Shown: positions 8,691 to 19,179 of the stretch, piece by piece
Position numbering within the stretch: position 1 is the first letter of the stretch
Layout: each line of letters starts with the position of its first letter
From: Lodderomyces elongisporus
Taxonomy: Eukaryota; Ascomycota; Pichiomycetes; Serinales; Debaryomycetaceae
Assembly (NCBI RefSeq): GCF_030384665.1
Contig: NC_083677.1
Coordinates: forward strand, 62,001 to 126,000
DNA: 64,000 bases
Direction of reading: 5' to 3'
Translations under genes and position numbers: made by a program
The notes under the pieces: model-generated
What the model was told of the DNA's origin: nothing
The model's input: only the letters and a program-made list of their open reading frames with translations
Databases searched by the model: none

Positions 8691-11384
8691 CTACTTATAC
8701 CCATTCATCAAGTCCTTTTGTACAGCAACCTTGACTTCTTCAAGCCAACCTAAATCCTTAGCTGGCTGACCAGTGTACGAGAAATCAAGTTTATCTCTCG
8801 TGAGCTGGTCTCGTATTTGTCTCACCTTGGACTCACTCAATTGCAAATTGTTTAAATTCAAATTAAGCAAATTGAACGAGATTGATAAATTGTGGTTGAT
8901 TTTAGAAACCTCATCAGTGGGCTGCATATGAGAAATGATACGTTTGGTGAACGCCACAACATAAAACAGCTGCACAACAGATGCACACAAGTAAGGATGT
9001 ACTACACTCTTGTTGGATATTGTCGTTGTACTAAGGTAATTTGCAAAATGCATAACCGTTGAGGCCAATACATCTAACCTTGCAGTGAGGGTTGACAAAT
9101 TTATGTTTGAAGCAGTTTCATTGAGTATTAGTTGGTAAACTGCATATTTGCGACGAATAATATTGGTAAAATGAGTACATAAAACATCGGGACTCAGTGT
9201 GTGAAGTTCGTCCTTAATTTCGTAACCATTAGTTCGATTGCACAAGTGTTTTCGATCATTCAAAATGTTAGTTAAACATAACTCATCCTTCAAGATTGGG
9301 CACTCCATTGTAAGTAGATTATTCTCTTTGTCATTACCCAAGATCAATGTAGTTGCTGTAGAGTCCAAAGTGACAAGTTTTGTGGTACCTTCAACAAGAC
9401 TGGAGACACTATCGATAATCACAAGTGTCAAATACAACCTCACAAAGGCAATTAAAAGTGGGTCCAATGGTTCTTTTAAACTCTTTTTTTGTAAATACAC
9501 TTCCACTGGAGTCAAGTCACCAAAAAATGCCGCTGCCATTGCAATACCAGGAGAATAGCGCACGCCTTTAAGAAGCAAAGTGTAATTGAGCACCACCAAG
9601 CTTGCAGCAAAAATGAACCTAGTATACTTGTTTACTTTAGATTGCGAGGCAATCAGCTGCAACCTAAAGAACAAAGATATTGAAGCATATTCTTCTGTGG
9701 TTTTGAAGTTGATCAAATCATTCAAAGCAAGATGGAAACTTTCTACAATGTTTTCAATTGGCATTTCGTCCCCCGTTGACTTGATCATGCTTATTAGTGT
9801 CTCTGCAGAAACCTGCAAAATGGGGAAAGTTGGTGCAAAAGTGCGCTCATATACTTCCAAGTCCAATTTAAGCAAATCCATTGGCAGTTTATGTGGCTGG
9901 TGAGGATTTATCTGCGCAATTTGTGGAGTAGATAGAAACTGGTGAGGATTGGATTTCGAAAATTCAATTTGTTGTTGCTGTGTTGGTTGTGGAGTGAAAT
10001 TATACGGCGACCCAACTACCGATGACCCAACGGGAGATTGTGGTGGAACACCAACATGTAAAGACCTATTCATTCGACCATTCAAGCTCGAAAGCGAAAC
10101 GATTGAATTCCTTGGTGATAGAGACTGGCTATTTTCTCTAGTAAACATCGGGCGGCTTGCAATAGAGGTACCTGATCGAATAGAGTAAAAGTCTTCTGAG
10201 TCGCTATCGCTGAGCATGGCACTTGACGGTGTTCTCACCAAAGGTATTCTGCTGTTTGTCGTTGAGTTTGAGGTAATCGAGTCTATAGATGATTTCCTTC
10301 GACTGTGAGACTGTCCCGAGCTGCTCAAGTTCACTATTGATGAGCGGTGGGAGGTAGAGGCAGGAGGCATTTCGTATGGAACCTTCCAAAAGGGACCCTG
10401 TATTGGCGGACTAGTTGCATTTGAGTTTCCTTGCCCTTGCCCTTGTTGTTGCTGTTGTTGCTGTGGTGGTGGTGGTGCTTGTGATGATGGAGCTTGTGGT
10501 GTTGCTTGAGTTTGTGTTTGAACATAATTTGAAGAAGGAAGCGGACGTTGTGCATTTTTTGGGCTTAGTTGATCGGGCTCATAGTTTATAGTACCAGAAC
10601 TTTGAATACCTGGAACAGATTTTGGTAGATAACCCATCAATGGTGGAAGCTTGATTGTACCACCGAGCGACGAGAGCGATTGTGAATGTGGTCGGTTTTG
10701 CAGATTAGTCAGGTTAGAACTAGAATGTGAATTTTTACCATCGTCCAGTGCCAGCCCATCTGGTCTACTGGGTGAAATACCACTGGAAGTGTTTTGTTGT
10801 ATGTGGTGGTTATATGATCCACCATCGCTAGAAAGCCGACTTTCACTTTTCCCATTGATTGCATCAATTCTATCTTCCAAATCCTTAGTATACCCCTTTG
10901 AAGGACCCCTTTTTAGTGGTGTCCGCGAAAAAGTACAGTTTTCCACATTCTTCTCACAATTATTGCAAATCTTTGTCACTTTGTTAAGAGTTGTTGAAAA
11001 TTCTGCATTACATTTGACTTTTTTCTTTCTGCAAGCGTCGCAAGCTCGAGAGATTTTGGATCGTTTTCGTGGTGGGTCGGCATTTCTCGGGTCTGTGTGA
11101 GATATTTCCGAGGCTGAAGAAGGGGTCACGACAGCTGGGTTGGAGTGTAAAGTGGATGGCATAGCTCCACTTTGACCTTGAGCCCTTTCTCTTGTACCAT
11201 TCAGCAAGTGTTGATGTTGATGTTGTTGTTGTTGTTCGTTTTTTGGTTCGTTTTTTGGTTCGTTGGACACGGGGTTGCGTGGGGTATTTGAAGGCACCCC
11301 GGTGATAGATGACTGACCAGTATCGGAAAGAATGTTGTTGATGGAAAGTATCAGCCTAGAGGCTGACTGCGTATGTGAACTCAT
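8691..11384 (-). CDS. RGT1: glucose-responsive zinc-cluster repressor Rgt1
   Basis: Likely orthologue of Rgt1, which represses hexose transporter genes when glucose is absent and binds CGG-type sites in the nucleus. The 897-residue protein has Cys115, 118, 125, 140, 143 and 150, with an unusually long third loop (14 residues). The cluster is followed directly by TPLKRGPSKGYTKDLE; I recall LKRGPSKGY as the hallmark of Rgt1 and its paralogue Eds1. Low-complexity S/Q/P-rich sequence fills about 170-490, with a poly-Q run near 310. A helical middle-homology-type region follows from about 500. It converges on EMP70 and lies tandem to the ARG81-like gene. An Eds1-type paralogue is the main alternative. 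Confidence 0.82.
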   Translation of the reverse strand: MSSHTQSASRLILSINNILSDTGQSSITGVPSNTPRNPVSNEPKNEPKNEQQQQHQHQHLLNGTRERAQGQSGAMPSTLHSNPAVVTPSSASEISHTDPRNADPPRKRSKISRACDACRKKKVKCNAEFSTTLNKVTKICNNCEKNVENCTFSRTPLKRGPSKGYTKDLEDRIDAINGKSESRLSSDGGSYNHHIQQNTSSGISPSRPDGLALDDGKNSHSSSNLTNLQNRPHSQSLSSLGGTIKLPPLMGYLPKSVPGIQSSGTINYEPDQLSPKNAQRPLPSSNYVQTQTQATPQAPSSQAPPPPQQQQQQQGQGQGNSNATSPPIQGPFWKVPYEMPPASTSHRSSIVNLSSSGQSHSRRKSSIDSITSNSTTNSRIPLVRTPSSAMLSDSDSEDFYSIRSGTSIASRPMFTRENSQSLSPRNSIVSLSSLNGRMNRSLHVGVPPQSPVGSSVVGSPYNFTPQPTQQQQIEFSKSNPHQFLSTPQIAQINPHQPHKLPMDLLKLDLEVYERTFAPTFPILQVSAETLISMIKSTGDEMPIENIVESFHLALNDLINFKTTEEYASISLFFRLQLIASQSKVNKYTRFIFAASLVVLNYTLLLKGVRYSPGIAMAAAFFGDLTPVEVYLQKKSLKEPLDPLLIAFVRLYLTLVIIDSVSSLVEGTTKLVTLDSTATTLILGNDKENNLLTMECPILKDELCLTNILNDRKHLCNRTNGYEIKDELHTLSPDVLCTHFTNIIRRKYAVYQLILNETASNINLSTLTARLDVLASTVMHFANYLSTTTISNKSVVHPYLCASVVQLFYVVAFTKRIISHMQPTDEVSKINHNLSISFNLLNLNLNNLQLSESKVRQIRDQLTRDKLDFSYTGQPAKDLGWLEEVKVAVQKDLMNGYK

Positions 11385-12117
11385 CTACTACTGATTGATC
11401 AACTGGGAGGGGGGGACCAAAGTTTAGAGAGAAATGGTTGTGAAAATAATAATGATGATTAAAAAAGAGACAATAATGAAAGATGATGAAATAAAGCTGG
11501 CTTTTTTTTTTGATTAAAAGAATCTATTCTTGATAAATATTCAGTATATTAATGGTCCTCCAACTTTCTCACTCACTCACTCACTCACTCGTAAGTTTGA
11601 GTAAATAAAAACTCAATAGAAAAATAAAATAAAAAGACAAAAAAAAAAAACAATTATGAGAATGTTTACACAAACGGAAATTTGGGGATTTCCTGGAGTA
11701 AGAAGGGAAAGGGAAAGGGAAAGGGAAGGAAAAAAAAGAAAAGGAAAAATTTGGAGGCGGAAAAAAAAATCCGAGAGCAAAAAAAAGAGAGAGAGAGAGA
11801 AAGAGAGAGACGTAGAGTTAGCATATAAAAAAAAAACAAAGTATGAATTATATATATATATGCCGACGCTACCACGCGAGTGTCTGAGATCCGGGGGAGA
11901 AAGAAAAAAAAACAACATTAAGTCCCGCATTACCCCAGACCACAACAGTCTGGGGGAAGGGAGGGGAAGGAGGGTGGAAGCAAGCTCACTCTTTAGCCGT
12001 ATATAAAATATATGTAAGTTCATCAAACACATTAAATTTATCAATCTATGAAATATTACTTCTGCCCTATTTTTTCAATATATCTTATACAATTTTACAT
12101 CTACTTATATCCTTCTT
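11385..12117. promoter_or_regulatory. RGT1 promoter region with purine repeats and a GC hairpin
   Basis: This 733-base region upstream of RGT1 (minus strand) is also downstream of the ARG81-like gene. It holds ACTC repeats (11572-11590), GGGAAA repeats (about 11706-11730), GA repeats (11788-11810) and an 8-bp perfect inverted repeat (11933-11955). Open frames here on both strands are translations of the repeats and are not counted as genes. Confidence 0.55.
11933..11955. repeat. perfect 8-bp inverted repeat with 7-nt loop
   Basis: CCCCAGAC (11933-11940) and GTCTGGGG (11948-11955) are exact reverse complements separated by CACAACA. The stem is GC-rich in an AT-rich region, so it could fold in DNA or RNA or be a dimeric protein-binding site. 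It lies about 550 bases upstream of the RGT1 ATG. Confidence 0.85.
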
Positions 12118-14856
12118 TTACCCTAAACTTAGACATATATCCCATTCCCTAATCATATTCATAAATCCCAAGTGTTCTTCATCTTCCCCATTGTTTCTCC
12201 GATCCCAAATCTCAAACAAGATCTGCTTCGATCTCCAATAATTCGGTTGGTTTCGATAACATTCAAAGTCCCATATTTGTCTAATCCGTTCCTGCCTCAT
12301 AGTACCTACAGCAATAGATCCGCACATTAATAAGTTCCAAAACATTGGCCTATACTGTAGCTGGAGTTTTTGTGAAACTCTTATGGCACACTCCAAATAC
12401 ATGAGACATTTATCCACCAAATCTTGATACTGTTCAGCGCAAAAATTCTTCTTCATTAATTTGTGATGACATATTATAACTGCATAATGGAAAGAATTGA
12501 CATTGTTGATCAAGAACTCGTGGAAAGAATTGCTTGGATCGAGTGACCAGTTCAGCCGCGTATGATTCCAGTTGATGATCCTATCCTCGACCTCTGCTGA
12601 AATTCTGGGGAAGTTTCGTGGAAACACATTCCGTAGATTAAAAATATTCTTGTGATTGGCAAGATGAATCAGTTCATGGAAAATAAGAAGAAGATCACGA
12701 GGGATACCAAACATGAGATAAATTAAATCAGCATCAAACATTGAAGTAAATTTTGTTGCAATGTATGGAGTGAACTTCATCTTGTGCGATGGTCCAAGCT
12801 CAGACGCAGTTGTCACCTCGTATGCGTCTTTAAACTTTTTGTTTTGTTCAAAACTAATAGTGTAAGCAGTTGGGACGTATTTCGAAACACCCGAACCATC
12901 GGTTGTTATCATATTTTTGATGGTGGGTTGCATCTGCACAGTTTGCTCATCATTAGCATCAGCATCAGCATCAACGTTGATACCCATATCGTCGTCGCTG
13001 TTGTTTTGGTATACTTTGTCAAAATCATCATCATCATCATCATCGTCACTATCCACCAGACTAATGAGGTTGTAATCGTCTTTTAAATCTCCATAATTGT
13101 GCTCAATATCTTTGTCATTGATCTGATAATTAACCGTGTTTACGGCTTGCGTGCTCTCGTACATAAAATACTTGAGTTTGAAAATGTTTATCAAAAGACG
13201 ATTTATCGTCTCCATCCTCTTTTTAGATTCAAATTTTGTTTTGATAACAAGATCTCCTATAGCATATATCAAGTCCAAATTTTCAAATACGCTAAAGAAA
13301 TTATCGAGCTCAATTTGAAGGATAAGTGCTAGTAATAGCATAGTGTCGTAATCGGCCATGGCATACTGCACCAGCGGCACAGACAGCGCCTGTTGTTCTT
13401 TTTGAAACTCGGATATTTCATCAGCATCGTCAAGGTGGCGGTTAAGTAGCTTGATGCTTATTTTCCGCAATTCCATACTTATGCGTAAGAACTCATCAAC
13501 TTCGTATACATTGTCATCGCTTTCATTGTTATCACTTTCATTGTTATCACTTTCATCATCTTCATAGTCCTCGTTAGATTTGACATTAGTTTCATTTTCA
13601 TCGTTAAAGTTGCAAACATTTTTTTTACCAAGACAAGTTTTCCTCGACAAATTGAAAGCACTTAGCCCAAGAGTAAGGCAAATGATACATAGCTTTATGC
13701 TCGCTAGTAGATGGCGATGATCAATTTTATCATGGTCATTATCATCGTCATCACCTTTATTATTGATGTAGCTATTCCCGCCAGTCTCCTCAAAGTCGTC
13801 CTCTTCATCATCATCCTCCTCCGCGTCCGCGTCCTCGTCGTCATTGTAATCCTTCTCTTTGTTTGCTACAACTGTGTCTGCCTCCACAATTTCCTCCCAA
13901 TAGGCAAACTCCCAACATACAAACTCGCCCACAATCAGCTTAATAAATGGTAGCAAGATGATGTCAATGTAGTTATTTTCAAACCCTACTCGCGATATGG
14001 AAATAAAATCCAGTCGAAAGTTGTTTAATAGTGTGCGGAACAATGCATGTATCACCAAGTTTTCACCTTGTTTTTTATACAATTTATTATTCACCATCTT
14101 GGCATTGGCTAGCCAATCGTCATCGGAATCGACATTGGGGAAAAATTTAGGGTATAAAATGTGCATCATATTCTGCTCGTTGAACTTGTAATCTGGCCCC
14201 TTGATCGCCAAAATAGTTAGCTTGGCATAGTTTATGAGATCGTAATGAACATTGGCTCGATTGGTTTTGCTAAATAAAGTTCCGTGTGAATTCTTTCGAG
14301 ATGACGTGGAGGCCGATGAAACTTTAGTGATGACTTTGCCTTGCTTTTGACCAATTTCATTTTCATCTTCATTTTCATTTTCATTGTTATTTGTAGTTAT
14401 TCGCATTCGTTTTGGCGGTGGCTCGAGATTCAGCAGCAGGTGTGAGTCTATATCGCTAATATTTACACCACGGTCTAGCTTGCTTCTTTTTTGAAAATGG
14501 AAGCATCGAAAAGGTCCTACACATCCTTTACCAAATAGAACCACGGAGTTTTCAATCTCTTCCAAAATGTCATTTAATTGCTGGTATGTTTCATAATTCA
14601 TGCTTTGTGGAAACTTCATCAACTCAATACTTCTCCTTTGAAATGAATCTAAATCATCGCCCATTTTCAAAGTAATCATCTCGCCATCTTTTTCCGATAT
14701 CGATATAGGATTACTCCAGCCTAATCTTATCTCATACCCTTGACATTTTCGGCCCAGTTTTGCGCAACGCGTACAATATGGCTGGGTCAAGTCACATTTG
14801 ACTTTACGACTACGGCATGTCCAGCATCCATTGAATGTCCGGCCCTTTTTTGGCAT
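12118..14856 (-). CDS. zinc-cluster transcription factor, Arg81-like
   Basis: Predicted nuclear regulator of 912 residues with an N-terminal Zn2Cys6 cluster: Cys11, 14, 21, 28, 31 and 38 in GCWTCRSRKVKCD. A GYEIRLGW stretch follows, resembling the GYDIKLRW that I recall after the cluster in yeast Arg81 (ArgRII), the arginine-sensing subunit of the ArgR/Mcm1 complex. Length is close to Arg81 (about 880). Several Asp/Glu-rich tracts interrupt the middle, near residues 345-365, 440-465 and 610-640. The C-terminal part, with WNHTRLNWSLDPSN and a hydrophobic helical region, is typical of the Fungal_trans_2 class. The start is the only ATG before the cluster. Other members of this class are possible, so no symbol is given. 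Confidence 0.85.
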   Translation of the reverse strand: MPKKGRTFNGCWTCRSRKVKCDLTQPYCTRCAKLGRKCQGYEIRLGWSNPISISEKDGEMITLKMGDDLDSFQRRSIELMKFPQSMNYETYQQLNDILEEIENSVVLFGKGCVGPFRCFHFQKRSKLDRGVNISDIDSHLLLNLEPPPKRMRITTNNNENENEDENEIGQKQGKVITKVSSASTSSRKNSHGTLFSKTNRANVHYDLINYAKLTILAIKGPDYKFNEQNMMHILYPKFFPNVDSDDDWLANAKMVNNKLYKKQGENLVIHALFRTLLNNFRLDFISISRVGFENNYIDIILLPFIKLIVGEFVCWEFAYWEEIVEADTVVANKEKDYNDDEDADAEEDDDEEDDFEETGGNSYINNKGDDDDNDHDKIDHRHLLASIKLCIICLTLGLSAFNLSRKTCLGKKNVCNFNDENETNVKSNEDYEDDESDNNESDNNESDDNVYEVDEFLRISMELRKISIKLLNRHLDDADEISEFQKEQQALSVPLVQYAMADYDTMLLLALILQIELDNFFSVFENLDLIYAIGDLVIKTKFESKKRMETINRLLINIFKLKYFMYESTQAVNTVNYQINDKDIEHNYGDLKDDYNLISLVDSDDDDDDDDFDKVYQNNSDDDMGINVDADADANDEQTVQMQPTIKNMITTDGSGVSKYVPTAYTISFEQNKKFKDAYEVTTASELGPSHKMKFTPYIATKFTSMFDADLIYLMFGIPRDLLLIFHELIHLANHKNIFNLRNVFPRNFPRISAEVEDRIINWNHTRLNWSLDPSNSFHEFLINNVNSFHYAVIICHHKLMKKNFCAEQYQDLVDKCLMYLECAIRVSQKLQLQYRPMFWNLLMCGSIAVGTMRQERIRQIWDFECYRNQPNYWRSKQILFEIWDRRNNGEDEEHLGFMNMIREWDICLSLG

Positions 14857-15194
14857 TGAAGGTGAAAAAAATAAAGATGGGAACTATAACTAAAACATAA
14901 TGTTGACACGAATAGGCAAAATAACAAAAAAAAAAAAAAAAAAGAAAAAAGTTTGTGGAGAGAAAAAGAAAGCGCAATATGGGAATGTAATCATAAGTAG
15001 AATAATAGTGAAAAAAAAAAAATCTTTAAACAAATATAATAATATTTATCATAGTAATAGCAGTAGTAATAATAATAATAGTGATAGTGATAGTACATTA
15101 TATTCAAAAGCAAAAAAAAAGGGTCTACACGCAATTTGAATTTCAAACAAAAGACTTAGTTGAGATTGGAAAACATTTTCATCAAAAATCAATT
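14857..15194. promoter_or_regulatory. divergent promoter, ARG81-like gene / BTB gene
   Basis: These 338 bases lie between two divergent starts. They contain an A18 run near 14926-14943 and an AAT/AGT trinucleotide repeat at 15058-15095. The reading frame of the BTB gene is open upstream to 15081 through this repeat, but I take that as chance. Confidence 0.5.
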
Positions 15195-16481
15195 ATGAGC
15201 TTTACTACGTTGCCAATACAGACATTTGAAGAGTTTGATCCTTCGGTTCCCGTGGTTCTTCCTCATGAAAAAGTCTATTCCATCCAAGTTGGGTATAGGT
15301 TATTCCGATTGAGCGGGTTATCACTTTCATCAGATTCACCGTCCTATTTCACTAAATTTTTTAGCGAGCCAGAGAATGAAGAGAAAGTCTTGTTCTTTGA
15401 CAGGAGCCCCAGGGTATTTGAAAAGATATACACACATTTACAAGGTTATTCCATCAATGTCGAAGAGGATTTTGAATTCATGCACCTCTGGAGCGATGCC
15501 TGTTATTTCGGATTAACAGGATTAAGAAAAGTGTTAACAGAACACGATTATTTTGCCACCGTTGGTACTGAACGATTCAAGATCCCCAAGGCATTGCTTC
15601 AAGGGCAAGGAAACTACCCCAACTACTTTTCCATCCATTCAGAAAGACTTTATTTCGACAATTTGGCTCTTGTTGAAAAAAAGAATATGCTCAGACCACC
15701 ACCACAGAGACCGTGCATTGTATCGAACCGCTCGCCGGAATTGTTTCGGGACTTGTTGGAGATTTTACGTGGGAACATTTTAGTGATCAAAAGCAATGAG
15801 CATAGACAGTTGCTTATCAAGGAGGCAAAATACTACCGGTTTATGGAATTGGAACAAAGGATATTGCAACACAAGGTCTTGGCTGCCGGTATTGTTTTAA
15901 ATTTGAATGATATTGCAAGAAAGGGATTGGTGAATGATTCTCCAGCAGATAAACTGAACGAAATACCACTAAGATATTCAAGACCATATATAGATGAGCC
16001 CAAGCGAGACCTCATATTCCAAATTGATAACTCATTGGAGAACCAAGGCGATGTTAAATTAAAGTTGAATAAGAAAACAAAAATTGTTACCGCAGTGTTT
16101 ACAAAGAAAACTTTTGCAAAGTATTTGAAAGCATTTGGAAATTTAAAAGAGGGTGTAATGATGGAGAAAGATTCTGCAACATTGTTTGTTGGGTTCAATA
16201 ATCTGTCCACGGTCATCAATGGCCGCGAGATGAAACAGTGTTGGGTTAGCGACTTGATCGGTGATAACATTCCATTCACTAATGGAACAGATGAGCCAGA
16301 AGGTAAAGAAGCACCTTCAAAAAAGAGGAAATTATCAGATGACATAAAAGGAGAGATAATTGAATTGTATTTACGCAAATCGTTATGGAAAGTAATGATG
16401 CGAGGGCCTCTCGCACGTCTTGAGGCAGTGACATTAGATGCAGTAACGACATTAAAGGAAGATAAGGTCGAGTTTCTATAG
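15195..16481 (+). CDS. BTB/POZ-domain protein, YLR108C/YDR132C-like
   Basis: Protein of unknown role, 428 residues from the ATG at 15195 (MSFTTLPIQ). The frame is open for 38 more codons upstream, but those residues come from repeats and poly-A. An N-terminal BTB/POZ fold spans about residues 25-125: VLPHEKVYSIQVGYRLFRLSG, then SPSYFTKFF and YTHLQGYSINVEED, which match the fungal BTB family of YLR108C and YDR132C. A second BTB-like segment may follow (NYFSIHSERLYF, then RSPELFRDLLEILRG). A basic SKKRKLS stretch near residue 375 could be a nuclear signal. It converges on the MCH-type transporter gene with 201 bases between. The family call rests on recognition by eye. Confidence 0.82.
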   Translation: MSFTTLPIQTFEEFDPSVPVVLPHEKVYSIQVGYRLFRLSGLSLSSDSPSYFTKFFSEPENEEKVLFFDRSPRVFEKIYTHLQGYSINVEEDFEFMHLWSDACYFGLTGLRKVLTEHDYFATVGTERFKIPKALLQGQGNYPNYFSIHSERLYFDNLALVEKKNMLRPPPQRPCIVSNRSPELFRDLLEILRGNILVIKSNEHRQLLIKEAKYYRFMELEQRILQHKVLAAGIVLNLNDIARKGLVNDSPADKLNEIPLRYSRPYIDEPKRDLIFQIDNSLENQGDVKLKLNKKTKIVTAVFTKKTFAKYLKAFGNLKEGVMMEKDSATLFVGFNNLSTVINGREMKQCWVSDLIGDNIPFTNGTDEPEGKEAPSKKRKLSDDIKGEIIELYLRKSLWKVMMRGPLARLEAVTLDAVTTLKEDKVEFL

Positions 16482-16682
16482 AACTAAAAAGGAAATAAGG
16501 GAAATGAAAGGACTTCAATGCTAATATGATTACTTTTTCTGTTTCATATTTTTTTAAAAAAGTACTTTTGTTTTTTTTTTGTTTTGTTCCGTTTAAGGGG
16601 ATGAAGCAGTGATACCAACAACGGAGTAACACTTTTTCCGTTTCCTTCCTTTTTTTCTTCTTCCACTTCCCCTTCCCATTAG

Positions 16683-18098
16683 TTACACAAATTTCAAATT
16701 GAATCCAGCGTACATATATCGCGAAACAAAACTCACACAAGCTCCAACAAAGGCGCAGCATGTTAAAAAGTAAACCAAGTGGTCAAAGCTTTCTGGTGTC
16801 TTATTTGTAATTGCACCTGCAATTGGTAAACCAAACAAGTCTCCAAGAGACAATATGAAAAACGCCGTGCCCAAACCCTTCCCCACGTCAGCTGTTCTCA
16901 CAATTGAAGTAACAAGACTTGCTGAAAGACTCAAAACTGAACCACTCGTGAAACCAAAAAAACCAGCAAACACAAACAATGCTTTCAAATGGTGACCAAA
17001 GGGAACCCAGACGACGCAAAAAATGATTAGCGACATGACATTAATAATGCAGAATGTGTTGAACCGACCAAGTCCATGGTCTGCGGCAAAACTTGGAATA
17101 ATTCTACCTGGTATACTAAATGAGTTGAATACCACGATTAGCAAATATGACTCGCTCTCGGAATATCCACGCACCGTCGCATATGTGGGAAGCTCAACCA
17201 TTGATATAAGAAATGCCAATCCGTTAAAGAGCAAACCAGTGACGATGATAGCAAATAATGGATTTCGTATCAAGATCTTGAAATCGATAGAGTCGTAAAT
17301 TTGTTTCACCATGTGGTCATCAGAAGGTTCGTGAAATTCTTCCTTTCGATCTCTCACCAAGAGCCAGCCTATTAAGAGAAAGAATAGGCATACAAACGCT
17401 CCGATTCTTATTGTCCACCCGAATCCGACTATAGGGAATAGTTTTCGGAAAAGTAAAGGGAAAATCACACCGCCAACACCGCCTCCTGTGTACGCCAGCC
17501 CTACTGCCAATGCTCTCTTCTTTAAGAACCAGTGGCTCAAACATGCTACAAATGGGCCAAACGTGAGCGCTGCTCCTATACCTGCAAGCACTCCGTAAGC
17601 GAGTATAAATTGCCAAACTGTGTGACACCAACTGGTGCAAAGTAAACCAACAAACATGAGTATGCTTCCTATAAGGACTGGCACTCTGCATCCAAACTTG
17701 TCAAAAATGACCCCTGAGATCAAGCAACCTCCAAATGCGAAAAAACTGTATAGTGAAAAGATCCATGCAATTGTGCTTTGTGGCTCATGTTTGAGTATAT
17801 TCTCTGACAAGTATGTAGATATGACTCCTCCCGTGTTGACGAACCCCAAAGTCCCGATGAGACCTATAAATGATCCGAGCAAAGTTGTCATTGCCGTGCG
17901 ATTCCAGCCGTCGGGAAACTTTGATGGATCGTCTAACAAGTGCGCATTGGCAGCATCTATATGATTCAAATTCTCATTCCTTTGAACGGAGAGGTCTGGA
18001 TTAGGCTCACTCAGTGGAGCGTCAACTTGAGAAGAGACGCCGGATGCACTGCTCGATAAGACACATTCTTCATCTGAAACTTCCTTGCTAGCAGTCAT
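16683..18098 (-). CDS. MFS transporter, monocarboxylate-porter (Mch) family
   Basis: Predicted 12-span plasma-membrane transporter of 471 residues. An N-terminal cytosolic tail of about 60 residues precedes the first span (PDGWNRTAMTTLLGSF). The Mch family signature is visible: GVISTYLSENIL in the first loop, FDKFGCRVPVLIGS after span 2, and a central charged loop RDRKEEFHEP. Family members in yeast include Mch5 (riboflavin uptake), Mch2/Mch4 and Esbp6, and they do not all carry monocarboxylates. I cannot name the substrate from sequence alone. The start is an ATG followed by a Ser/Glu-rich tail (TASKEVSDEE), typical of the family. Confidence 0.88.
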   Translation of the reverse strand: MTASKEVSDEECVLSSSASGVSSQVDAPLSEPNPDLSVQRNENLNHIDAANAHLLDDPSKFPDGWNRTAMTTLLGSFIGLIGTLGFVNTGGVISTYLSENILKHEPQSTIAWIFSLYSFFAFGGCLISGVIFDKFGCRVPVLIGSILMFVGLLCTSWCHTVWQFILAYGVLAGIGAALTFGPFVACLSHWFLKKRALAVGLAYTGGGVGGVIFPLLFRKLFPIVGFGWTIRIGAFVCLFFLLIGWLLVRDRKEEFHEPSDDHMVKQIYDSIDFKILIRNPLFAIIVTGLLFNGLAFLISMVELPTYATVRGYSESESYLLIVVFNSFSIPGRIIPSFAADHGLGRFNTFCIINVMSLIIFCVVWVPFGHHLKALFVFAGFFGFTSGSVLSLSASLVTSIVRTADVGKGLGTAFFILSLGDLFGLPIAGAITNKTPESFDHLVYFLTCCAFVGACVSFVSRYMYAGFNLKFV

Positions 18099-19179
18099 GA
18101 GAATTGCGTTCCTGGTGTTATTTTTTTATTTTTTATTATCAATGTTATTGTTTCTGCTGTATAATTGATTTCTCTTTTTTGCTCTTTAAAACTTTAACTC
18201 CTTTGATATTAAAAGCCACACGGTGTGATGTTTCAAAAGTTTTGTATATTCATTCAAGGTAAATAAAAATAATCACTTGGTATTTACCACAAAGGATATG
18301 TCTTCTTTTATATACCACTTTAGCCAGAATTTAAGAAAAGAAAAAAAAAGAGAAAAAGAAAAAGAAAAGAAAGTATAGCACTGTTTTTCTTTTCCGCTTT
18401 AGCAGTGAGATGGCTGAATCAAGATGAAGAAAAGTGGGAAAAAAAATATTAAAATAAAAAAATATAAAAATATAAAAAGAGAAAGAGGAATTTTTGTGTG
18501 GCACAAATGCGTAAATGCGCACTCACTTAGATGACAGCTGTATTCAATTACGCAATTTTTTAGTTACTATTAGATAAAAGCGCAAACAAAAGGGACTTAC
18601 GTCAAAGCTTAAAAAGGGAAGAGGAAAAAAATAAAACAACAAGTAGTATAATTTAAGTGTTTAATTAGATAAATAGACAAATGGATATAACTATTTATTT
18701 TCCAATTGAGCAAATTATTTTACGGAGATTGCCGATATATTACAATTGAAAACTATAGTTTTATTGTTTGTGAATTTTGGTTCTCTCCGCCATTTTTTTA
18801 TTTAATATCCTTTTACAAAAACTTCAAATGTAGAGAAATCTGTTGAAATATCGGCAAAGTGGAGGAACAAATCTCGGAAATAAAAATGTGAGTTCTTTGT
18901 CACCGGTTTGAATAGCCGCTTGAACAGCTATTGGGCCATAAAAATAGTAACCCCTAAATCAAAAACTAGTTTGATGGAAAAGATAGGTACAAACAACAAC
19001 TAGAAATAACTAAAATACATTCTAATTCAAAATTAAGGTAAAAACTAAAGACTGAAAACTGACATTTCTAATAATAAAAACAAATTAATACACAAACCGA
19101 CAAACTGAAAAAGGAGAAAGGGTGAAATTGCTCAAAAGCTAAAGATCATAAGGTGTAAGGGGTTTTTTTCTTATTCTCT
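18099..19179. other. intergenic between MCH-type and SFK1-like genes
   Basis: These 1081 bases hold the promoter of the MCH-type gene (minus strand, proximal part) and the 3' region of SFK1. A 10-bp inverted repeat is present (18729-18738 and 18848-18857). The rest is AT-rich with no coding potential that I would defend. Confidence 0.5.
18729..18857. repeat. 10-bp inverted repeat TTGCCGATAT / ATATCGGCAA
   Basis: TTGCCGATAT (18729-18738) recurs as its exact reverse complement at 18848-18857, 109 bases further on. Each arm contains a CGG/CCG core of the kind bound by zinc-cluster factors. It lies in the upstream region of the MCH-type transporter. Confidence 0.8.

Noticed and set aside
11613..12044. 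143-codon minus-strand and 116-codon plus-strand frames upstream of RGT1
   Set aside because: Both are translations of GA, GGGAAA and T-rich repeats on opposite strands.
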